Assembly (NCBI RefSeq): GCF_000382405.1
Contig: NZ_KB908260.1
Location: 1-64,000, forward strand
DNA: 64,000 nucleotides
Reading direction: 5' to 3'
Source: Mycobacterium sp. 141
GTDB lineage: Bacteria > Actinomycetota > Actinomycetes > Mycobacteriales > Mycobacteriaceae
Part shown: piece after piece, positions 59,325-64,000 of the stretch
Layout: each line of letters begins with the position of its first letter
Numbering within the stretch: the stretch's first letter is position 1
Notes under the pieces: generated by a model
What the model was told of the DNA's origin: nothing
Databases searched by the model: none
Seen by the model: the letters and a program-made list of their open reading frames with translations, nothing else
Made by a program: the position numbers and the translations under genes

Positions 59325-59551
59325 GGTGTAGAACACCGTCCCTTCTGTCGCGGCGCCGCCGAACTCCCCGATGTGTACAGGGCGTTCAAGGCACACGGTT
59401 GGCACCAAACTCCCCTTCCGATCCTAGAGCGTGCTACCGACAGGTAGCTTCAACCGGCACTCTGGCCACCGAAGCTGCATGCAACAACAGCAGGCGGCAC
59501 CCGCTGTGTTCCCCGAACGCTCGCCGGCTGTTTTCGGGCTAACCTGGCCCG

Positions 59552-60043
59552 GTGGCACGCGCAGGGACCCCGGCCATAGCGGCGCTCGTTGCAGCAGGCA
59601 TCGATCACGAGGTGGTGCAGTACCGCCACGATCCGCGCAATGAATCGTTCGGCACGGAAGCGGTCGCCGAGCTTGCCGCCTCCGGCATCGTCGCCGAGCA
59701 GGTGTTCAAGACCCTCGTCATAGCCCTGCCGAAGGGTCTGGCGGTGGCGGTGGTCCCCGTGCCGGCCAAGCTTTCCCTGAAGGCTGCGGCCGCCGCGTTG
59801 AGGGTGGCGAAAGCCGAGATGGCTGATCCGGCCGCCGCGCAGCGCTCGACGGGTTACGTGCTCGGCGGAATCTCACCACTTGGCCAGCGCAAACCACTGC
59901 CCACCGTCGTGGACGCTTCGGCGTTGAGTTTCGACCGGGTGCTGTGCAGTGCGGGCAAGCGCGGCTGGGATGTGGCCCTGGCGCCGGCCGACCTGATCCG
60001 CGCCACGAATGCGGTGACCGCCGAGATTGCGGTTCCCGCTTGA
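59552..60043 (+). CDS. ybaK: YbaK/EbsC-type aminoacyl-tRNA deacylase
   Basis: This 163-residue enzyme hydrolyses misacylated Cys-tRNA(Pro) or related species. Visible are VVQYRHDPRNESFGTEAVAE, VFKTLVIALPKGLAVAVVPV with the conserved Lys, and TGYVLGGISPLGQRKPLPTV with the GxxSPxG loop. It starts with GTG 59552. It is upstream of the ychJ-like gene by 61 bp. In M. tuberculosis the locus is split into small fragments (Rv3224A/B), while here it is intact. Confidence 0.93.
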   Translation: MARAGTPAIAALVAAGIDHEVVQYRHDPRNESFGTEAVAELAASGIVAEQVFKTLVIALPKGLAVAVVPVPAKLSLKAAAAALRVAKAEMADPAAAQRSTGYVLGGISPLGQRKPLPTVVDASALSFDRVLCSAGKRGWDVALAPADLIRATNAVTAEIAVPA

Positions 60044-60104
60044 CTTTCCGTATCGACCGCCGCAATGCTGGCACCAGTGCACCGCGGGTTGGGATAATCG
60101 GCCG

Positions 60105-60482
60105 ATGCAGCAGGCATGCCCGTGTGGATCCGGTGAGGAGTACGAGCACTGTTGCGGTCCGCTGCACCGTCATGAGCGATTCGCCGCCACGGCGCTGGCC
60201 CTGATGCGATCCCGGTTCAGCGCATTCACGCTCGGGCATGTCGACTATCTGATCGCCACCTGGCATCCCGACACCCGGCCGAAACGACTGGACCTCGATG
60301 ACGGCATCAGGTGGCGCCGGTTGCAGATCGTCGACACCGACGCGGGCGGCACTAACGACGAGACCGGCGTGGTGGAATTCCGCGCCCAGTACGAGCGCAG
60401 CGGCACACGGCACATCATGCACGAGCGCAGCCGGTTCGACCGGGACCACAGCGGCGCATGGCGTTATATCGACGGTAAGTAA
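60105..60482 (+). CDS. YchJ/UPF0225-family protein with SEC-C motif
   Basis: This 125-residue protein starts with the zinc-binding SEC-C-type motif ACPCGSGEEYEHCCGPLHRH (C-x-C...CC), followed by an NTF2-like domain (MRSRFSAFTLGHVDYLIATW, VEFRAQYERSGTRHIMHERS). The function of the family is not established. GATAAT at 60093-60098 places the start of a leaderless mRNA at ATG 60105. Confidence 0.92.
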   Translation: MQQACPCGSGEEYEHCCGPLHRHERFAATALALMRSRFSAFTLGHVDYLIATWHPDTRPKRLDLDDGIRWRRLQIVDTDAGGTNDETGVVEFRAQYERSGTRHIMHERSRFDRDHSGAWRYIDGK

Positions 60483-60513
60483 TCGACACCGACAAAGTAA
60501 GGGAGACAACGAC

Positions 60514-61530
60514 ATGCGCGGAGCGGTCATGTACGGCCAGGGCGACGTACGTCTGGAGCAACTGCCGGAGCCGACCATCGTCGAACCCACGGACGCGATC
60601 GTGCGCAACGCCGCCTCCTGCGTGTGCGGGTCAGACCTGTGGAACTATCGCGGCATCAACGAGACCCCGAAGCCCAGGCCGTTCGGCCACGAGTACTGCG
60701 GGGTCGTCGAGGCGGTCGGCGACGCTGTCACCACCGTCAAACCGGGCGACTTCGTGATCGGCTCGTTCTTCTCCTCCGACGGCACTTGTCCCAACTGTCG
60801 CAACGGTTTTCAAACCTACTGCTTGAACGCCAAGCCGATGATCGGCTGTCAGGCCGAGGCGGTGCGGGTGCCGTGGGCCGACGGCAGCCTGGTCGCCACC
60901 CCCGAACAGCCGTCGGCCGACCTGATTCCCAGCCTGCTGGCGTGCTCCGATGTGATGGGCACCGGCTGGTTCGCCGCCGATGCCGCGCAGGTCGCGCCCG
61001 GGATGACCGTTGCGGTCGTCGGTGACGGTGCGGTCGGGTTGTGCGGGGTCATCGCGGCCCGGCAACTGGGTGCGGAACGGGTGATCGCCATGAGCCGGCA
61101 CGCACCGCGCCAGCAGCTGGCTCGCGAGTTCGGCGCCACGGACATCGTCGAGGAGCGCGGCGACGAGGGGGTGGCCAAGATCAAGGACATGACCGAGGGC
61201 ATCGGCGCCGATGCCGTGCTGGAATGCGTCGGGACGGCCGATGCAATGGACCAGGCGATCGCGTCGGCCCGCCCGGGCGCCTTCGTCGGGTTCGTCGGGG
61301 TGCCGCACGGGGTCAACATCGACGGCAACAAGCTGTTCCGCACCCAGGTGGGCGTGAACGGAGGCCTCGCGCCGGTACGCCGGTTTCTGCCCAATCTGAT
61401 CGACCTGGTGTTCAACGGGACCATCGACCCAGGCCGGGTGTTCGACACCGTGATGCCGCTCGATGACGTCGCCGAGGCCTACCGCGCCATGGACGAACGC
61501 CGCGCCATCAAGGTTCTGCTGCAACCCTGA
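60514..61530 (+). CDS. Zinc-dependent alcohol dehydrogenase (MDR) family
   Basis: This 338-residue medium-chain dehydrogenase has catalytic zinc ligands in CVCGSDLWNY and PFGHEYCGVVEAVG, structural zinc ligands in SSDGTCPNCRNGFQTYCLN (one Cys fewer than the four-Cys lobe of classical ADH) and the nucleotide-binding loop VVGDGAVGLCGVIAA. The substrate is unknown. The start follows GGGAGAC. It is 31 bp behind the ychJ-like gene and followed by the SDR gene. Confidence 0.92.
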   Translation: MRGAVMYGQGDVRLEQLPEPTIVEPTDAIVRNAASCVCGSDLWNYRGINETPKPRPFGHEYCGVVEAVGDAVTTVKPGDFVIGSFFSSDGTCPNCRNGFQTYCLNAKPMIGCQAEAVRVPWADGSLVATPEQPSADLIPSLLACSDVMGTGWFAADAAQVAPGMTVAVVGDGAVGLCGVIAARQLGAERVIAMSRHAPRQQLAREFGATDIVEERGDEGVAKIKDMTEGIGADAVLECVGTADAMDQAIASARPGAFVGFVGVPHGVNIDGNKLFRTQVGVNGGLAPVRRFLPNLIDLVFNGTIDPGRVFDTVMPLDDVAEAYRAMDERRAIKVLLQP

Positions 61531-61613
61531 TCGATGAAATCGGCCGAGTTGGCCACCATCGCGGCGGTGCGACTCCGGACCGCCCGCCGCTGCCCGCGGA
61601 ATATCGTGGCCCC

Positions 61614-62471
61614 ATGGCACCCACATCGTTGTCCGGAAAAACCATGTTCATCTCCGGCGCCAGCCGCGGCATCGGCCTGGCAATCGCCAAGCGCGCCGCG
61701 GCCGACGGCGCCAATATCGCGCTGGTCGCCAAGACCGCCGAACCCCACCCCAAGCTCGAAGGCACCATCTACACCGCCGCCAAAGAGATCGAGGAAGCCG
61801 GCGGGCAGGCCTTGCCCATCGTGGGCGACGTGCGTGACGGCGACTCGGTAACCGCCGCGGTCGCTGCCGCCGTCGAACAGTTCGGCGGTATCGACCTGTG
61901 CGTCAACAACGCGTCCGCCATCAACCTCGGGTCCATCGAGGAGGTGCCGCTCAAGCGTTTCGACCTGATGAACGGCATCCAGATCCGCGGCACCTACGCG
62001 GTCTCGCAGGCCTGCATCCCACACATGAAAGGCCGGGAGAACCCGCACATCCTGACCCTGTCGCCACCCATCCGGCTGGAACCGAAATGGCTCAAGCCCA
62101 CCGCCTACATGATGGCGAAGTTCGGGATGACGTTGTGCGCGTTGGGTATCGCCGAAGAAATGCGCGAAGCCGGCATCGCCTCGAACACACTGTGGCCGCG
62201 CACCCTGGTGGCCACCGCCGCGGTACGGAACCTGCTCGGCGGTGCCGAGGCGATGGCCCGGGCCCGCAAACCCTCCGTCTACGCCGATGCGGCCTACGCC
62301 GTATTCGCCAGGGACGCTCGCGAATACACCGGTCAAAGCCTGCTGTGTGAGGACGTGCTACTCGACAGCGGCGTGACGGACCTCTCGGTCTACGACTGTG
62401 TGCCGGGCTCGGATCTCGGCGTCGACCTGTGGGTCGACACGCCCAACCCGCCCGGATACGTGCAGCCGTAG
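61614..62471 (+). CDS. Short-chain dehydrogenase/reductase, HSDL2-like (Rv3224-like)
   Basis: This 285-residue SDR has the cofactor motif ISGASRGIGLAIAKRAAADG, NNASAINLGSIEEV and the active-site Ser/Tyr/Lys in ILTLSPPIRLEPKW and TAYMMAKFGMTL. The Lys-containing AVxAKTAEPHPKLEGTIYTA segment places it in the HSDL2/SDR group acting on fatty-acyl or steroid substrates. NADP use is inferred. It is transcribed with the upstream dehydrogenase. Confidence 0.93.
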   Translation: MAPTSLSGKTMFISGASRGIGLAIAKRAAADGANIALVAKTAEPHPKLEGTIYTAAKEIEEAGGQALPIVGDVRDGDSVTAAVAAAVEQFGGIDLCVNNASAINLGSIEEVPLKRFDLMNGIQIRGTYAVSQACIPHMKGRENPHILTLSPPIRLEPKWLKPTAYMMAKFGMTLCALGIAEEMREAGIASNTLWPRTLVATAAVRNLLGGAEAMARARKPSVYADAAYAVFARDAREYTGQSLLCEDVLLDSGVTDLSVYDCVPGSDLGVDLWVDTPNPPGYVQP

Positions 62472-62518
62472 GCATGCCGCGTCTCGATGCCCCGCGTCGA
62501 GCGTCGGACCGATCGGCC

Positions 62519-64000
62519 TCAGTCGGCCTGGTAGAGAATCCCGCGCCCGATCGCGGCACGCACCTCCGGCAATGCGGCTTCGGCCAGTGCATGCGCGTCG
62601 ACACCGTGATGCGCCGCGAGCAGTTCGATGAGGGCGCCGAGCGGCACCTCACCACGGCAGCCGGCGAGCAGCGCCCGCAACACCTGGTCAACACCGATGA
62701 CCGCGCCGGGACCACCCGGACGGCGCACTGCGGCCCCGACCAATTGCCAGCCGTCGGGACCGGGTAGGGACTGCTCCTCCAGAAAGACCGGCGCCGTCGA
62801 GAGCCTGGCGGCGAGCAGTTCGCCATCGCTGGTGTCGCGCAGATAGGCCCGGCGGGCGAAGAACGCCTCCACCTCGGAACCCGTCACCACCTCGTCGGCG
62901 CCGGTGATCTCCTCCAGAGTGTGCTCCGCAAGCTCGCCGTCGCGGGGCACCCGCAGCGAGATCACACCCATCCCGATTCCTGTGATTCCCTGTGCGGCAA
63001 ACCAATCCAGCCATTGAGCGCCCTGTCGCGCCGTCTGCTCCGGGGTCTCCCCGGCATCGGCCAGCCACAGCGACACATAGCTCACCGGGTCGGCCAGCTC
63101 ACGCTGCACCACCCAGGCGTGCAGCCCGGTCCCGGCCAGCCAGCCGCGTACCCGTTCCCGCCAATCGTCGTCCCGAACAATCCAGTTGGCCATGATGTGC
63201 GCAGTTCCGCCCGGCGCCAGGTAATCGGGAACCTGCTCGATGATGCTCTGGCACAGCGCATCTCCCGCCACCCCTGAGTCGCGGTAGATATAGTCCTGGG
63301 CGCCGGATCCCACCACGAAGGGCGGATTGGAGACGATCAGGTCAAACCGCTCCCCCGCGACCGGCTCGAAAAGGCTGCCGCTGCGCAGATCCCACGACAT
63401 GCCGTTGAGCCGCGCGGTCACCGCCGCAAGCTGCAGCGCCCGGTCGTTGGTGTCGGTCGCCACGATCTCGGCGCAGTGCGCGTCGAGGTGCAAGGACTGG
63501 ATCCCGCAACCGGTGCCGAGATCCAGTGCCCGGCCCACCGGCGTACGAATGACGTTGCGGGCCAGTGATATCGACGCTCCGCCGATACCGAGGACGTGGT
63601 CGTGACGCACCGGTCCGCTGCGCAACGCGGCATCCTGGTCGGAGACGACATAGAACTCGCGCATTCCGTCACTGTGTGGGCGGATGTCGAGCGCGGCGCG
63701 GGCCGTCGCATTCGACACCTGCACCACACCGTTGGCGGCCAGCACAGCCAACGGTGTCGATGGCAGCGCCGCCTGCACCTGCTCGCGCGGTTCGTCGGAG
63801 CCGAGGAGGAACAACCGCACCAGCACGGCCAGTCGTTGCCGGTCGGCGGGTGCCGCGTGGGTTGCCCGCAGCGCCGGCCACCACACGCCGCGGCTCAGGG
63901 CCGCGTCGGCCTGCTCACCCAGTAGTTCGGCCACCCCGTCGACTGTGTAGCCGGCGGCCTTCAGGTCGGCACCGATCGCGTCGACCACGCCGGGATCGAT
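62519..64000 (-). CDS. Class I SAM-dependent methyltransferase (partial, 5' end outside window)
   Basis: At least 489 residues are present. The central domain has the SAM-binding LDLGTGCGIQSLHLDAHC and the catalytic FDLIVSNPPFVVGSG, the NPPF motif of N-methyltransferases acting on amide or adenine nitrogen (HemK/RlmG-type). An N-terminal helical domain (GVAELLGEQADAALSRGVWW) and a C-terminal domain (LLAGCRGEVPLGALIELLAA) flank it, as in actinobacterial DUF7059 proteins. GTG 63988 is possible, but the frame is open to the window end, so the true start may be outside. Confidence 0.9.
   Translation of the reverse strand: MDPGVVDAIGADLKAAGYTVDGVAELLGEQADAALSRGVWWPALRATHAAPADRQRLAVLVRLFLLGSDEPREQVQAALPSTPLAVLAANGVVQVSNATARAALDIRPHSDGMREFYVVSDQDAALRSGPVRHDHVLGIGGASISLARNVIRTPVGRALDLGTGCGIQSLHLDAHCAEIVATDTNDRALQLAAVTARLNGMSWDLRSGSLFEPVAGERFDLIVSNPPFVVGSGAQDYIYRDSGVAGDALCQSIIEQVPDYLAPGGTAHIMANWIVRDDDWRERVRGWLAGTGLHAWVVQRELADPVSYVSLWLADAGETPEQTARQGAQWLDWFAAQGITGIGMGVISLRVPRDGELAEHTLEEITGADEVVTGSEVEAFFARRAYLRDTSDGELLAARLSTAPVFLEEQSLPGPDGWQLVGAAVRRPGGPGAVIGVDQVLRALLAGCRGEVPLGALIELLAAHHGVDAHALAEAALPEVRAAIGRGILYQAD

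Noticed and set aside
59325-59450. SigH autoregulatory promoter (GGAA / GTT)
   Set aside because: GGAAGG is present but the -10 triplet is not convincing at the right distance.

Overview
The window is high-GC actinobacterial chromosome. From about 14 kb onward, gene content and order match the Mycobacterium tuberculosis segment Rv3193c to Rv3224 as I remember it (UPF0182, PDZ-Lon protease, DUF2342, cyclodehydratase-like protein, ABC1 kinase, whiB7, uvrD2, mrx1, nudC, K+ channel, adnB, adnA, lipV, ATL, moeZ, rhlE, soj, gpm2, entC, whiB1, pdtaS, TB7.3, rshA, sigH). Extra metabolic and regulatory genes, and low-density accessory DNA next to the block, point to a fast-growing mycobacterium (Mycolicibacterium-like). 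All assignments are from sequence reading and memory; no search was run.

Layout. 1-14 kb is accessory: the 3' end of an aconitase gene, an XRE regulator, a phasin-like gene flanked by two paralogous IclR regulators, an F420-type (Ddn-like) oxidoreductase, a degenerate GGDEF membrane protein, a DoxX/ECF sigma pair, an ANTAR-like small protein, small membrane and secreted proteins, and an ECF sigma factor fused to a zinc-finger/transmembrane tail. Long non-coding stretches separate them. An initiator tRNA gene at 12.6 kb is followed by phage-integrase relics and a diverged 155-bp direct repeat. 14-29.5 kb is the envelope, proteostasis and stress block, with whiB7 behind a long leader that carries an alanine-rich upstream ORF and an attenuator hairpin. 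29.6-36.1 kb is the adnA-adnB double-strand-break resection operon. 36-46.7 kb holds lipV, an alkyltransferase-like protein, moeZ, a metalloprotease-like DUF3152 protein, TetR/DUF3107, an MmpS-like protein, a ferritin-like protein, rhlE and a propeller protein. 46.7-55.6 kb holds a PP2C phosphatase with a Soj-type ATPase, gpm2-entC-GNAT, an ilvD/MmyB-like regulator pair and an aroQ pair that look inserted into the conserved order, an M15 peptidase and a lipid kinase. 55.8-64 kb holds whiB1, pdtaS, the biotinyl protein TB7.3, the ribosomal protein bL37, sigH-rshA, ybaK, a ychJ-like gene, two oxidoreductases and a methyltransferase cut by the window end.

How it fits together. The core is stress and redox control (WhiB7, WhiB1, SigH/RshA, mycoredoxin, NudC, PdtaS) alongside DNA repair (UvrD2, AdnAB, ATL). 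Many genes appear leaderless (a -10 box 6-9 nt before the start codon) and several pairs are coupled by ATGA or GTGA overlaps. The most interesting signals are regulatory: the whiB7 leader, a 9-nt antisense of a Shine-Dalgarno/start region at 8.6 kb, a perfect 26-bp palindrome between a ferritin-like gene and rhlE, a 28-bp minisatellite in front of pdtaS, and a 47-codon ORF coupled to the fused ECF sigma gene.
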